A DNA stretch of 61,525 bases, taken from NCBI RefSeq assembly GCF_042685105.1, contig NZ_JBHUMO010000011.1, positions 1 through 61,525 of the forward strand, written 5' to 3'. The notes under the pieces were generated by a model that was given only the letters and a program-made list of their open reading frames with translations, searched no databases and was not told the DNA's origin. Numbering within the stretch: position 1 is the stretch's first letter; each line of letters opens with the position of its first letter. The translations under genes were made by a program, and so were the position numbers. This stretch comes from Enterococcus_G camelliae (GTDB lineage: Bacteria > Bacillota > Bacilli > Lactobacillales > Enterococcaceae). This document shows, in pieces, positions 8,214 through 17,516 of this stretch.

Positions 8214-9887
8214 ATGAAAACAGATATCGAAATTTCCCAAGCAGCCACAATGTTGCCAATTACACAAATCGCAGAAAAAGTTGGCCTAGATCAGGAATCA
8301 ATCGAATTGTATGGAAAGTACAAAGCGAAAGTGACATATGAAACAATCAAAGAGAAAGAACATGAAAAACTAGGAAAACTCGTTTTAGTCACTTCAATTA
8401 ATCCTACACCAGCAGGGGAAGGAAAATCAACAATTAGTATTGGTTTGGCAGATGCATTGAATCGTATTGGGAAAAAGACTATTTTGGCCTTACGTGAACC
8501 CTCATTAGGTCCTGTTATGGGAGTCAAAGGTGGCGCGACTGGTGGTGGCTATGCACAAGTTGTTCCGATGGAGGATATCAACTTGCATTTTACTGGCGAT
8601 ATGCATGCCATTACAACAGCAAATAATGCGCTCTCAGCATTGATTGATAACCATATACAACAGGGGAATGTGCAACAGATTGATACGCGGCGGGTTATCT
8701 GGAAACGAGTTGTTGATTTGAATGATCGTTCACTTAGAAAAGTTGTCGTTGGTTTAGGGGGACCTATGCAAGGAGTCCCAAGAGAAGATGGCTTTGATAT
8801 CACTGTAGCAAGTGAAATTATGGCGATTCTTTGTTTAGCTGATTCCATTCATGACTTAAAAAAACGATTGGGAAAAATAGTCATTGGTTATTCTTTTGAT
8901 AAAGAACCAATTACGGTTGAAGATTTACAGGTTGAAGGGGCTTTGGCATTGCTCTTGAAGGATGCATTGAAACCCAACCTAGTACAAACGTTAGAAGGAA
9001 CACCTGCATTTGTGCATGGAGGACCATTTGCAAACATTGCACACGGGTGTAATAGTGTGATGGCCTCCAAACTAGCCTTACAATTAGGCGATTTTGTTGT
9101 AACGGAAGCGGGATTTGGAGCTGATTTAGGCGCTGAAAAATTTTTGGATATTAAGGTCCCTGTATTAGGAAAAGCCCCTGATGCAATCGTCGTTGTAGCT
9201 ACTATTCGAGCGCTAAAGATGCATGGCGGGTTAGCAAAAACAGACTTAGGACAAGAAAACGTCGAAAGTTTAAAAAATGGCTATGCTAATTTACAAAGAC
9301 ATATCAAAAATATGCAACAATATGGCATTCCAGTGGTCGTTGCGATTAATGAATTTATTACTGATACGGAAGCAGAATTTTCCGCACTAACTGAATTATG
9401 TAAAAAAGATCAGGTTGAGGTGAAACGTTGTGCGGTCTGGGCTAGAGGTGGTGCTGGCGGAGAAGAACTAGCCAGAACAGTGATTGAAACAATTGCCAGT
9501 CAAGAAGAAACAGATTACCGAAAACTTTATCATTCTGACGATACGATTGAAAACAAGACCAATGCGATTGTTCAAAAAATCTATGGTGGCAATCAAGCTC
9601 AATTTAGTCCAAAGGCAAAGAAGCAAATTCAATTATTTCAACAGCTGGGCTGGAGTAACTTGCCGATTTGTATGGCGAAAACGCAATATTCATTTTCGGA
9701 TGATCCATCTAAGTTAGGAGCGCCACTAGATTTTGATGTTACAATCAGGGAATTTGTGCCCAAACTTGGGGCTGGCTTTTTAGTTGCGTTAACCGGGGAT
9801 GTTATGACTATGCCTGGCTTACCAAAAAAACCAGCAGCTTTAAATATGGATGTCACTGACGATGGGCAAGCAGTAGGTTTGTTTTAG
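8214..9887 (+). CDS. fhs: Formate-tetrahydrofolate ligase
   Basis: Cytosolic enzyme that joins formate to tetrahydrofolate with ATP, giving 10-formyl-THF for purine and formyl-Met synthesis. It has 557 residues, the family length. The phosphate-binding motif TPAGEGKST lies near residue 64, followed by LREPSLGPVMGVKGGATGGG. The ATG at 8214 is preceded by GGAGGA with four bases between; the upstream ATG at 8202 would put the ribosome binding site inside the coding region. The gene is flanked by its own promoter and a strong terminator, so it seems to be a single-gene unit. Confidence 0.96.
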   Translation: MKTDIEISQAATMLPITQIAEKVGLDQESIELYGKYKAKVTYETIKEKEHEKLGKLVLVTSINPTPAGEGKSTISIGLADALNRIGKKTILALREPSLGPVMGVKGGATGGGYAQVVPMEDINLHFTGDMHAITTANNALSALIDNHIQQGNVQQIDTRRVIWKRVVDLNDRSLRKVVVGLGGPMQGVPREDGFDITVASEIMAILCLADSIHDLKKRLGKIVIGYSFDKEPITVEDLQVEGALALLLKDALKPNLVQTLEGTPAFVHGGPFANIAHGCNSVMASKLALQLGDFVVTEAGFGADLGAEKFLDIKVPVLGKAPDAIVVVATIRALKMHGGLAKTDLGQENVESLKNGYANLQRHIKNMQQYGIPVVVAINEFITDTEAEFSALTELCKKDQVEVKRCAVWARGGAGGEELARTVIETIASQEETDYRKLYHSDDTIENKTNAIVQKIYGGNQAQFSPKAKKQIQLFQQLGWSNLPICMAKTQYSFSDDPSKLGAPLDFDVTIREFVPKLGAGFLVALTGDVMTMPGLPKKPAALNMDVTDDGQAVGLF

Positions 9888-9898
9888 ATTTTTTAGGA

Positions 9899-9948
9899 AA
9901 CTAGGATCAATTTCTTGTTCTTTTTAAGAAACTGATCTTAGTTTTTTT
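9899..9948 (+). terminator. fhs terminator
   Basis: The 18-base arms 9899-9916 and 9926-9943 pair with one G-U wobble and one mismatch, with a nine-base loop and T-run at 9942-9948. Confidence 0.88.
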
Positions 9949-9967
9949 CTTCCTCATCGAAAATCGC

Positions 9968-9995
9968 TTGCTAGGAATTGAAAATAAGGTATACT
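9968..9995 (+). promoter_or_regulatory. Probable promoter of the CBS-domain gene
   Basis: TTGCTA (9968-9973), a 16-bp spacer and TATACT (9990-9995), 36 bases before the ATG at 10031. It lies just after the fhs terminator and may drive the whole CBS-lspA-rluD unit. Confidence 0.5.
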
Positions 9996-10030
9996 TAATT
10001 AGTTCATTCGTATGGAAGGGGTAATTGTTC

Positions 10031-10720
10031 ATGGCTGAGCGAGCAAAAATTTTCATTAGCACGTTTAATCGCATTGAGAAATGGATGCAAATCCAACTAA
10101 AAAGTGAGACAACCATGGGCTTTAGTCAGATGGTTCGAAAGCTTGCAAGAAATTCAGACTTACCAATAAAAAAATTTGAAGATGATCTTTTGCAACTTTC
10201 ACAATTAAGAAATGCTATTATCCATGATCAAATTGGCGAAGATTTCGTTATCGCTGAACCAAATGAATGGGTAATCTCACGAATTCAGAAGATTGAAAAA
10301 GAACTATTCGAACCTGAAAAAGTATTGCCACGCTTTTCAAAGAAAGTAACTGGTTTTACGATTGATATGCCTTTAGAGGAATTGTTGAGTATTGTGGCCA
10401 AAAAGAGATATTCACAATTTCCTTTATACCGAAATGGAGAATTCAAAGGCTTGCTAACTTTAAGAATGTTAGGGTTTTGGTTTGCAAAACATTACCCTAT
10501 TGCACCAAATGTTGGAAAAGAGTTGACTGCGAGTGCGCTACTTGAAGATGATAGGAAAACAACAAATTATCAGTTTGTAGCAGCTGATACAACGATTGAC
10601 TATGTCCAAGAGCAGTTTGCAAAACATGCAACGTTGGAGGCTATTTTAATTACGGAAAGTGGGGAACCCAATGGCAGTTTAGTTGGGATTATTCGTCCAC
10701 GGGATTTGGTAGAACAATAG
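10031..10720 (+). CDS. CBS-domain protein with N-terminal HEPN-like region
   Basis: A 229-residue cytosolic protein. The C-terminal part (about 100-229) is a tandem CBS pair: RYSQFPLYRNGEFKGLLT in the first repeat and AILITESGE...LVGIIRPRDL in the second. Such pairs usually bind adenine nucleotides or cyclic-di-AMP. The N-terminal 95 residues are helical and contain LRNAIIHD (about 60-67), which matches the Rx4H signature of HEPN domains. The ATG at 10031 is nine bases after AAGGGG; an in-frame TTG at 10025 is too close to it. lspA follows after 16 bases, suggesting co-transcription. The ligand and any RNase activity are unproven. Confidence 0.7.
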   Translation: MAERAKIFISTFNRIEKWMQIQLKSETTMGFSQMVRKLARNSDLPIKKFEDDLLQLSQLRNAIIHDQIGEDFVIAEPNEWVISRIQKIEKELFEPEKVLPRFSKKVTGFTIDMPLEELLSIVAKKRYSQFPLYRNGEFKGLLTLRMLGFWFAKHYPIAPNVGKELTASALLEDDRKTTNYQFVAADTTIDYVQEQFAKHATLEAILITESGEPNGSLVGIIRPRDLVEQ

Positions 10721-10736
10721 AAATGGATGGGATTAA

Positions 10737-11207
10737 ATGATTGTTTTATATTTTATTTTGAGCCTTTTGCTTGTTGGCTTGGATCAATGGGTAAAATTGG
10801 AAATTGTTTCAGCAATACCCCTAGGAGAATCACATGTCGTGGTTCCTAATTTGTTGTCATTGACGTATTTACAAAATACCGGAGCAGCTTGGAGTATTTT
10901 TGAAGGAAAAATTGGTTTCTTTGCGATTATTACTGTTGTGGCAGTTGCGGCAATCTTGTTTCTGATGATGAAAAATCGTCAGGGACATTTCTTGCTATTG
11001 GTCGGCTTTTCCTTCATTCTTGCAGGAGCCATAGGTAATTTTATTGATCGCGTGCGATTGGGCTACGTTGTAGATATGTTCCAATTGGATTTTATTCAGT
11101 TTCCAATTTTTAATGTCGCGGATATGTCTTTGTGCTTCGGTGTTTTATGTCTATTTATCTACACCATTTTTGAGGAACGTTTGAAAGGATCTAAACATGC
11201 AAAATGA
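10737..11207 (+). CDS. lspA: Lipoprotein signal peptidase (signal peptidase II)
   Basis: Integral membrane aspartyl protease that removes signal peptides from diacylated prolipoproteins; 156 residues with four predicted membrane helices. The family motifs are present: LDQWVK near the start, QNTGAAWS, then the catalytic Asp104 in NFIDR and Asp129 in FNVADM. The OppA-type lipoprotein elsewhere in this window would be a substrate. The 3' end overlaps rluD by 11 bases, an arrangement that couples translation. Confidence 0.95.
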   Translation: MIVLYFILSLLLVGLDQWVKLEIVSAIPLGESHVVVPNLLSLTYLQNTGAAWSIFEGKIGFFAIITVVAVAAILFLMMKNRQGHFLLLVGFSFILAGAIGNFIDRVRLGYVVDMFQLDFIQFPIFNVADMSLCFGVLCLFIYTIFEERLKGSKHAK

Positions 11208-12105
11208 AATAAAAATCATGATAGAAGATGAAAACGGGCGTATTGATAAACAATTGTCGGAAAAATTAGTAGATTATAGTCGTTCACAAATTCAAATGTG
11301 GCTAAAGAAAAATTATGTCCAAGTCAATGGTGAAATTGTGAAGGCTAATTATAAAGTGCAAAAGGGGGATGTTGTACTCATTCATATTCCTGAACCAGAA
11401 ACCCTAGCTCTTTTGCCAGAGAATCTCCCCTTAGAAATTGTTTACGAAGATCAAGACGTAGCCGTCATTAATAAACCCCAAGGAATGGTTGTACATCCTT
11501 CTGCGGGTCATCCTAAAGGCACACTAGTCAATGCGTTGCTTTTCCATTTAGATCATCTTTCATCGATCAATGGAGTTATTCGACCGGGAATTGTTCACCG
11601 GATTGACAAAGATACTTCCGGTTTGCTGATGATTGCTAAGAATGATCAAGCACATGAATCTCTTGCGAAACAACTCAAAGAGAAAACATCTTTGAGAAAA
11701 TATATTGCACTTGTACATGGGGTCATCCCACATGAAAAAGGGGTGATTCGAGCACCTATCGGTCGATCAACAGTTGACCGCAAGATGCAAGCAGTTGTCG
11801 ATACAGGAAAAGATGCTGTTACTCATTTTCAAGTTTTGACCCGTTATGATGGGTATACTTTGATCGAATTGCAATTGGAGACAGGGAGAACCCATCAAAT
11901 TCGCGTACACATGCAATATATTGGCTATCCCTTAGTAGGTGATCCCGTTTATGGTCCTAAAAAGACCTTGAAGGGCCATGGACAGTTTCTCCATGCGAAA
12001 TTATTAGGGTTTACTCATCCGAAGACAGGTGAGAAGATGGTATTTGAAGCTCCGTTGCCAGAAATTTTCAAAAACACATTAGAAAAGTTACCGAAAAATG
12101 ATTGA
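11197..12105 (+). CDS. rluD: RluD-family ribosomal RNA pseudouridine synthase
   Basis: A 302-residue enzyme that isomerises uridines in large-subunit rRNA. It starts with an S4 RNA-binding domain (about 13-70, RSQIQMWLKKNYVQVNGE) followed by the pseudouridine synthase domain. The catalytic Asp is in HRIDKDTSG, and the RTHQIRVH motif is present near residue 230. The gene overlaps lspA, the conserved order in this group, and ends on the pyr promoter, whose -35 hexamer includes its stop codon region. The exact target uridine cannot be read from sequence. Confidence 0.92.
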   Translation: MQNEIKIMIEDENGRIDKQLSEKLVDYSRSQIQMWLKKNYVQVNGEIVKANYKVQKGDVVLIHIPEPETLALLPENLPLEIVYEDQDVAVINKPQGMVVHPSAGHPKGTLVNALLFHLDHLSSINGVIRPGIVHRIDKDTSGLLMIAKNDQAHESLAKQLKEKTSLRKYIALVHGVIPHEKGVIRAPIGRSTVDRKMQAVVDTGKDAVTHFQVLTRYDGYTLIELQLETGRTHQIRVHMQYIGYPLVGDPVYGPKKTLKGHGQFLHAKLLGFTHPKTGEKMVFEAPLPEIFKNTLEKLPKND

Positions 12106-12130
12106 TTTTTTCTCCAATTAACGGTATAGT
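12102..12130 (+). promoter_or_regulatory. pyr operon promoter
   Basis: TTGATT (12102-12107), a 17-bp spacer and TATAGT (12125-12130). The -35 overlaps the rluD stop codon. It precedes the PyrR attenuator. Confidence 0.8.
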
Positions 12131-12146
12131 TGAAAAAAATAAATAG

Positions 12147-12314
12147 TAATCCTTTAAGTATAGTCCTGTGAGGCTAAAAAGGTTGTGAATAGTAAATAGC
12201 TAGGCATGCGTGCATAGCCCTGTTTACTAAGAAGTTCGTTTTATTTCTGCTAGAGAAAAACGAAAGCACTACATGGATATTCACTCCTGCCTTACACAAG
12301 GCAGGAGTTTTTTT
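12147..12314 (+). promoter_or_regulatory. PyrR-binding attenuator of the pyr operon
   Basis: The segment 12161-12182 contains AGTCCTGTGAGGCT followed by AAAAGG, matching the PyrR-binding anti-antiterminator loop seen in Bacillus and enterococci. Flanking AATCCTTT and AAAAGGTT can close its stem. GTGAATA (12185-12191) can pair with TATTCAC (12278-12284), an antiterminator that takes the first bases of the terminator. The terminator is a perfect 11-bp stem (12283-12293 with 12298-12308), ACAC loop, T-run to 12314. With UMP, PyrR should stabilise the anti-antiterminator and stop transcription. The binding-site match is seen; the switching model is the established one for the family. Confidence 0.9.
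12283..12314 (+). terminator. pyr leader terminator
   Basis: ACTCCTGCCTT and AAGGCAGGAGT form a perfect 11-bp stem with a four-base loop and seven T residues. It is the regulated terminator of the PyrR attenuator, 27 bases before pyrR. Confidence 0.95.
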
Positions 12315-12340
12315 ATTAATTTTGAGGAGGAAACGAAGAA

Positions 12341-12883
12341 ATGGTCAAAAAAGAAGTCATTGATGCCGTTACGATGAAACGTGCACTGACAAGAATCACG
12401 TATGAAATTATTGAACGCAATAAGGGAATTGAAGACCTAGTCTTGATTGGCATCAAAACACGCGGCATTTACATTGCCCAACGTATTGCGCAACGATTAA
12501 AACAGCTTGAGAATGTTGAAGTTCCTGTTGGAGAGTTAGACATAACTGGCTACCGGGATGATCAGAAAAATGCGACACCCTCTGCGCTGCTTTCAAATAT
12601 TCCAGTTGCGCTTGAAGGAAAAGAAGTGATCTTGCTCGATGATGTTTTGTATACAGGTCGAACAATTCGTGCGGCACTGGATGCGGTGATGGACTATGGT
12701 CGTCCAAGAAGAATTTCTTTGGCCGTTTTAGTAGATCGAGGACACCGAGAGTTGCCCATTCGTGCCGATTTTGTCGGAAAAAATATTCCTACTTCTAAAA
12801 ATGAAGAAATCATTGTTGAGATGGAGGAACTAGATGGAAATGATCGGATTTTAATTAATCAAGTGGAGGAAGACAATGAGTAA
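12341..12883 (+). CDS. pyrR: PyrR bifunctional regulator / uracil phosphoribosyltransferase
   Basis: A 180-residue RNA-binding regulator of the pyr operon that usually also makes UMP from uracil and PRPP. The PRPP-binding motif VILLDDVLYTGRTIRAA is at about residues 95-111, and the N-terminal IERNKGIEDLVLIGIKTRG matches the family. The leader upstream contains its target. The start follows GAGGAGG. It overlaps pyrP by eight bases. It should shut off the operon when UMP or UTP is plentiful. Confidence 0.96.
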   Translation: MVKKEVIDAVTMKRALTRITYEIIERNKGIEDLVLIGIKTRGIYIAQRIAQRLKQLENVEVPVGELDITGYRDDQKNATPSALLSNIPVALEGKEVILLDDVLYTGRTIRAALDAVMDYGRPRRISLAVLVDRGHRELPIRADFVGKNIPTSKNEEIIVEMEELDGNDRILINQVEEDNE

Positions 12884-14174
12884 ACAAAAAGAATTTCGGA
12901 ATGCTGATGCAGTCCTAGACATCCATGATAAGCCATCACCAACCCATTGGTTAGGTCTTAGTTTGCAACATTTGTTTACCATGTTCGGTGCAACCGTATT
13001 GGTTCCAATTCTAGTTGGTATTAATCCTGGTATTGCGTTGGTAAGTTCAGGGTTAGGTACGCTTGTTTATTTAACCGTAACGCACGGCAAGATTCCTGCC
13101 TATTTAGGAAGTAGCTTTGCATTTATTGCTGCAATGCAACTTTTGATGAAGACAGACGGCTATCCAGCAATTGCACAAGGAGCGATCACGACAGGTCTTG
13201 TTTACGTTTTGGTATCCGTTATTATTCGTAAGATTGGTTCTGCTTGGTTAGATAAATTGTTGCCAGCAATTGTTGTGGGACCAGTTGTAATGGTTATCGG
13301 GCTTGGCTTAGCAGCAAATGCAGCTAGCAATGCCATGTATCGTACGGTTGATAACAATCAAATTTATGACTTCAAATATGTATTTGTAGCTCTGGCTACC
13401 TTGGCAATCACCATTTTTTTCAATATGTATCTCAAAGGATTTTTAGGTCTTATTCCGATTTTACTGGGGATTATTAGTGGGTATTTATTAGCGTTGGTTG
13501 TGGGAATTGTGGACGTGCAACCAATTATTGATGCAAATTGGTTTGCTCTTCCCGATTTTCAAATTCCCTTTATCAAATATCAACCAAAATTGTATCTTGG
13601 CGCAGTTACCACAATGGCCCCGATTGCCTTTGTTACAATGACGGAACACATTGGACATTTGATGGTTTTAAATAAATTAACGAAACGCAACTTTTTCGAT
13701 GACCCGGGTTTAAATCAAACGCTTTTGGGAGATGGACTTGCTCAAATCGTTGCTGGATTTGTGGGTGGTCCGCCAGTAACTAGTTACGGTGAAAATATCG
13801 GTGTGTTAGCAATCACTAGAGTTCACAGTGTTTTTGTTATCGGTGGTGCCGCGGTTTTAGCTGTTTGCTTAGGCTTTGTTGGGAAATTGACTGCGTTAAT
13901 CTTAAGTATTCCAAATCCAGTTATCTCTGGCATTAGTTTTGTGTTGTTTGGAGTCATTGCCGCCAGTGGATTAAAAATATTGATTGAGAATCATGTTGAT
14001 TTTGATAAAAAGAAAAACCTTTTAATCGCTTCTGTTATCCTCGTAGTGGGAATTGGTGGTCTAGTTTTCCAAGTTGGAACCTTTACACTTTCTTCAATGG
14101 CTTTAGCAACCGTACTTGGTATTGTTTTAAATCTTATTTTGCCAGAACAAGCAAGAAGTGAAGAGAAGGAATAA
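12876..14174 (+). CDS. pyrP: Uracil permease
   Basis: Membrane uracil-proton symporter of the nucleobase-ascorbate (NCS2) family; 432 residues with about 12-14 predicted helices. Family signatures include LQHLFTMFGATVLVP near the N-terminus, the AYLGSSFAFI stretch, and the middle motif GGPPVTSYGENIGVLAITRV. It brings uracil in for salvage through PyrR or a uracil phosphoribosyltransferase. Its place as second gene between pyrR and pyrB is the standard order in this operon. Confidence 0.95.
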   Translation: MSKQKEFRNADAVLDIHDKPSPTHWLGLSLQHLFTMFGATVLVPILVGINPGIALVSSGLGTLVYLTVTHGKIPAYLGSSFAFIAAMQLLMKTDGYPAIAQGAITTGLVYVLVSVIIRKIGSAWLDKLLPAIVVGPVVMVIGLGLAANAASNAMYRTVDNNQIYDFKYVFVALATLAITIFFNMYLKGFLGLIPILLGIISGYLLALVVGIVDVQPIIDANWFALPDFQIPFIKYQPKLYLGAVTTMAPIAFVTMTEHIGHLMVLNKLTKRNFFDDPGLNQTLLGDGLAQIVAGFVGGPPVTSYGENIGVLAITRVHSVFVIGGAAVLAVCLGFVGKLTALILSIPNPVISGISFVLFGVIAASGLKILIENHVDFDKKKNLLIASVILVVGIGGLVFQVGTFTLSSMALATVLGIVLNLILPEQARSEEKE

Positions 14175-14193
14175 TTTTTGAGAGGTGAAAAAC

Positions 14194-15117
14194 GTGAATG
14201 ATCGAGTGATATTGAAACATTTTGTCAGTGTAGAACGTCTTTCCAATCAAGAAGTGATGAAATTGATTCGAAGATCGGAGGCTTTCAAAAGAGGAGTTTC
14301 TTGGCAACCAGAAAAAGCACAATTTTTTGCAGCAAACCTCTTTTTTGAAAATAGCACACGTACGCACACAAGTTTTGAAACAGCTGAACGCAAATTGGGA
14401 CTTGAGGTCCTTTCTTTTGACACCTCCTCTAGTTCTGTTCAAAAAGGAGAGACGCTGTACGACACCATTTTAACTCTCTCAGCATTGGGAACGGATGTCT
14501 GTGTGATTCGCCACTCTGAAGAATCTTTTTATCAACCATTAATTGATAGTAAGACTATCAAGACTCATATTATTAATGGTGGAGATGGAAGTGGGCAGCA
14601 TCCAAGTCAATGTTTACTCGATTTAATGACCATCTATGAAGAATTTGGCAATTTTGATTCTTTAAAAGTTGCGATTGTAGGAGACATCATTCATTCACGT
14701 GTTGCCAAATCAAATATGCAAATGTTGCGAAGACTAGGGGCGGAAGTTTATTTTTCAGGACCAGAAGAGTGGTTTTCTAAGGAATTCCTTGCATATGGTA
14801 CCTATATGCCAATTGACGAGGTTGTGCAAACAGTTGATGTCATAATGATGTTAAGGGTTCAACATGAACGTCATCACGACGGAAAGCAATTATTTTCAAA
14901 AGAGACCTATCATCAAAAATATGGCTTAACGAAAGAGCGAGCCAATTTGATGAAAGAGTCTGCAATTATTATGCATCCAGCACCAGTGAATCGAGACGTG
15001 GAATTAGCAAGTGAACTTGTAGAAGCGAAGCAATCACGGATTGTCACCCAAATGACGAATGGTGTCTACGCAAGAATGGCTATCTTAGAAGCAGTACTGA
15101 CAGACTTCATTTTATAG
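14194..15117 (+). CDS. pyrB: Aspartate carbamoyltransferase catalytic subunit
   Basis: Makes carbamoyl-aspartate from carbamoyl phosphate and aspartate, the first committed step. The carbamoyl-phosphate motif is FFENSTRTHTSFE near residue 53, with the HPSQ motif near 134 and HPAPVNRD near 264. The best start is GTG at 14194, six bases after GAGGTG; the upstream GTG at 14185 lies within that ribosome binding site. This gives 307 residues, the usual length. No regulatory subunit gene (pyrI) is present, as expected for Firmicutes. Confidence 0.95.
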   Translation: MNDRVILKHFVSVERLSNQEVMKLIRRSEAFKRGVSWQPEKAQFFAANLFFENSTRTHTSFETAERKLGLEVLSFDTSSSSVQKGETLYDTILTLSALGTDVCVIRHSEESFYQPLIDSKTIKTHIINGGDGSGQHPSQCLLDLMTIYEEFGNFDSLKVAIVGDIIHSRVAKSNMQMLRRLGAEVYFSGPEEWFSKEFLAYGTYMPIDEVVQTVDVIMMLRVQHERHHDGKQLFSKETYHQKYGLTKERANLMKESAIIMHPAPVNRDVELASELVEAKQSRIVTQMTNGVYARMAILEAVLTDFIL

Positions 15118-15126
15118 GAGGAACTT

Positions 15127-16413
15127 ATGAGAACACTACTAAAACAAGCAAAAATGTTTATTGCTACCGGAGAGTTGGCAATCAGAGATATTTGGATTGA
15201 AGACGGGCGAATTCATGCGATTGGCGAAAATTTTGCTGAAGAAAGTTTTGACGAGATTTATGCTTTAGATGGAAAATTTACTTCACCAGGTTTGGTGGAT
15301 GTACATGTCCATTTCCGAGAACCTGGTTTCACTTATAAAGAAACGATTGCAACGGGCTCTATGGCAGCTGCTCGTGGAGGATTTACGACGGTTTGTGCCA
15401 TGCCTAATGTAAATCCAGTACCAGAAAACAAAGAAAATTTTCAAAAAATTCAGGAAATTATTGCGAAAGATGCGAAAGTCAATGTATTACAATATGCTTC
15501 AATTACAAAGGGATTACGCAGTGAGGAACTTGTTGATTTTTCTTCATTAAAAGAGAGTGGCGCATTTGCGTTTACGAATGATGGGGTGGGCGTACAGACA
15601 GCCGGCACCATGTATTTAGCAATGAAAGAAGCTGCAAAAATTCAGATGCCTATTGTCGCTCATACAGAGGATGAATCGTTATTATTTGGCGGAGTCATGC
15701 ATGAAGGAAAACGCTCAAAAGAACTCGGATTACCCGGTATTTTAAGTGTAACAGAGTCGTCGCAAATTGCGAGAGACTTACTTTTAGCCGAAGCGACAGG
15801 CGTTCATTATCATGTTTGCCATGTATCAACAAAAGAAAGCGTCCGAGTTATAAGAGATGCAAAAGCAGCCGGAATTCATGTGACTTGTGAAGTATGCCCG
15901 CATCATCTGCGATTGATTGACGAAGATATTCCAACAGACTTCGGTTTTTGGAAAATGAACCCGCCGTTAAGGAGTTCAGAAGATCAGCAAGCATTGATTG
16001 AAGGTCTGCTAGATGGGACGATTGATTGTATCTCTACTGATCACGCTCCTCATGGCTTAGAGGAAAAATCGCAAAGTTTTTTAAATGCACCGTTTGGAAT
16101 TGTCGGATCGGAATACGCCTTTCAATTAATGTATAGCCAGTTCGTACGACCCGGTATTTTTACATTAAAACAGGTAATCGACTGGATGACCAAAAAACCG
16201 GCGGACATTTTTGGCATTGAGGCAGGGTATATTGAAATTGGCCGACCTGCTGATATTGCAGTATTTGATCTCGATCAGGATTATCAAGTTGACGCAACAA
16301 AATTTGAATCAATGGGGGTCAACACGCCATTTGACGGCTGGACTTTAGCAGGGGATACGTTATATACCTTTGTAAATGGGAAGCTTGTTTGGCAAAAGGG
16401 GGAACAAGAATGA
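15127..16413 (+). CDS. pyrC: Dihydroorotase
   Basis: Zinc amidohydrolase that cyclises carbamoyl-aspartate to dihydroorotate; 428 residues (type I, PyrC of Gram-positives). Metal-binding residues are visible in DVHVHFREPG near residue 60, the His in CHVSTKES, and the Asp in STDHAPH near 304. The ATG follows AGGAGG with five bases between, nine bases after pyrB. Its stop codon overlaps the carA start as ATGA, implying coupled translation. Confidence 0.96.
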   Translation: MRTLLKQAKMFIATGELAIRDIWIEDGRIHAIGENFAEESFDEIYALDGKFTSPGLVDVHVHFREPGFTYKETIATGSMAAARGGFTTVCAMPNVNPVPENKENFQKIQEIIAKDAKVNVLQYASITKGLRSEELVDFSSLKESGAFAFTNDGVGVQTAGTMYLAMKEAAKIQMPIVAHTEDESLLFGGVMHEGKRSKELGLPGILSVTESSQIARDLLLAEATGVHYHVCHVSTKESVRVIRDAKAAGIHVTCEVCPHHLRLIDEDIPTDFGFWKMNPPLRSSEDQQALIEGLLDGTIDCISTDHAPHGLEEKSQSFLNAPFGIVGSEYAFQLMYSQFVRPGIFTLKQVIDWMTKKPADIFGIEAGYIEIGRPADIAVFDLDQDYQVDATKFESMGVNTPFDGWTLAGDTLYTFVNGKLVWQKGEQE

Positions 16414-17516
16414 AGCGGTGGTTAATTTTAGAAGATGGCACATATTTTGAAGGGGAAGGATTTGGTGCACCAACCAATGTCTTTGGTGAGGTGGTTTTCA
16501 CGACAAGTATGACTGGCTATCAAGAAACGATAACTGATCAAAGTTTTAATGGTCAAATCATCACCTTTACGTATCCAATGATTGGTAATTATGGAATTAA
16601 TCGCGATGATTATGAGTCGATTGTTCCTACGTGCAAAGGGGTCGTTGTGAAAGAATACGCGCGCATTCCTAGCAATTGGCGCTCGCAAATGACGCTGGAT
16701 ACGTTTTTAAAAAACAAAGGAATTCCTGGAATCGCTGGGATTGATACTCGGGCGTTAACCAAAAAAATTCGTGAAGTAGGTACAATGAAAGCCAGCATAG
16801 TGGATATTGGTGACGAATTTGCTCACGCGTATGATCAATTAAAAGCAGCCGTTCTTCCAACGAATCAAGTGCAACAAGTATCAACGAGTAAAGCCTATCC
16901 AAGTCCAGGAACAGGGCACAATGTTGTCATTGTTGACTTTGGATTAAAACATAGCATTATGCGAGAATTCTCGAAACGCTCCTGTAATTTAACTGTTTTG
17001 CCGTATTCAGCTACTGCGGAAGAAATTTTGGCATTGGCACCAGATGGCGTCATGTTGACAAATGGTCCTGGTGATCCCAAGAGTTTACCCGAAGCTGTCA
17101 AAATGATTCAAGGAATTCAAGGGAAAATTCCTATATTTGGTATTTGTTTAGGCCATCAGCTATTCGCTCTAGCCAATGGTGCAGATACATATAAAATGAA
17201 GTTTGGCCATCGCGGGTTGAATCATCCCGTTCGAGAGATCGCGACAGGAAAAATCGATTTTACTTCTCAAAATCATGGCTTTGCAGTTTCTGCAGAATCC
17301 ATTGATCAAGAAGTATTAATGATAACACATGTCGAAGTGAATGACGGAACGATTGAAGGTATTCGCCATCGCAAGTTTCCGGCATTTAGTGTCCAATTTC
17401 ATCCGGATGCAGCCCCTGGTCCGCATGATGCCGTTCACTTGTTTGATGAGTTTATTGAATTAATGGAAGCATGGAAGGAGCAAAAAGAACGTGCCAAAAC
17501 GAACAGATATTTCTAA
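16410..17516 (+). CDS. carA: Carbamoyl-phosphate synthase small (glutaminase) subunit
   Basis: Hydrolyses glutamine and passes ammonia to CarB. It has 368 residues: an N-terminal CPSase small domain (LEDGTYFEGEGFG, TGYQETITD) and a class I glutamine amidotransferase domain with Cys in GICLGHQ and His in VQFHPDA. The ATG at 16410 overlaps the pyrC stop as ATGA with GGGGG upstream; a TTG at 16389 opens the frame earlier but has no matching site. It overlaps carB by 26 bases. Placement in the pyr operon suggests the pyrimidine-specific enzyme, though it may also serve arginine synthesis. Confidence 0.96.
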   Translation: MKRWLILEDGTYFEGEGFGAPTNVFGEVVFTTSMTGYQETITDQSFNGQIITFTYPMIGNYGINRDDYESIVPTCKGVVVKEYARIPSNWRSQMTLDTFLKNKGIPGIAGIDTRALTKKIREVGTMKASIVDIGDEFAHAYDQLKAAVLPTNQVQQVSTSKAYPSPGTGHNVVIVDFGLKHSIMREFSKRSCNLTVLPYSATAEEILALAPDGVMLTNGPGDPKSLPEAVKMIQGIQGKIPIFGICLGHQLFALANGADTYKMKFGHRGLNHPVREIATGKIDFTSQNHGFAVSAESIDQEVLMITHVEVNDGTIEGIRHRKFPAFSVQFHPDAAPGPHDAVHLFDEFIELMEAWKEQKERAKTNRYF

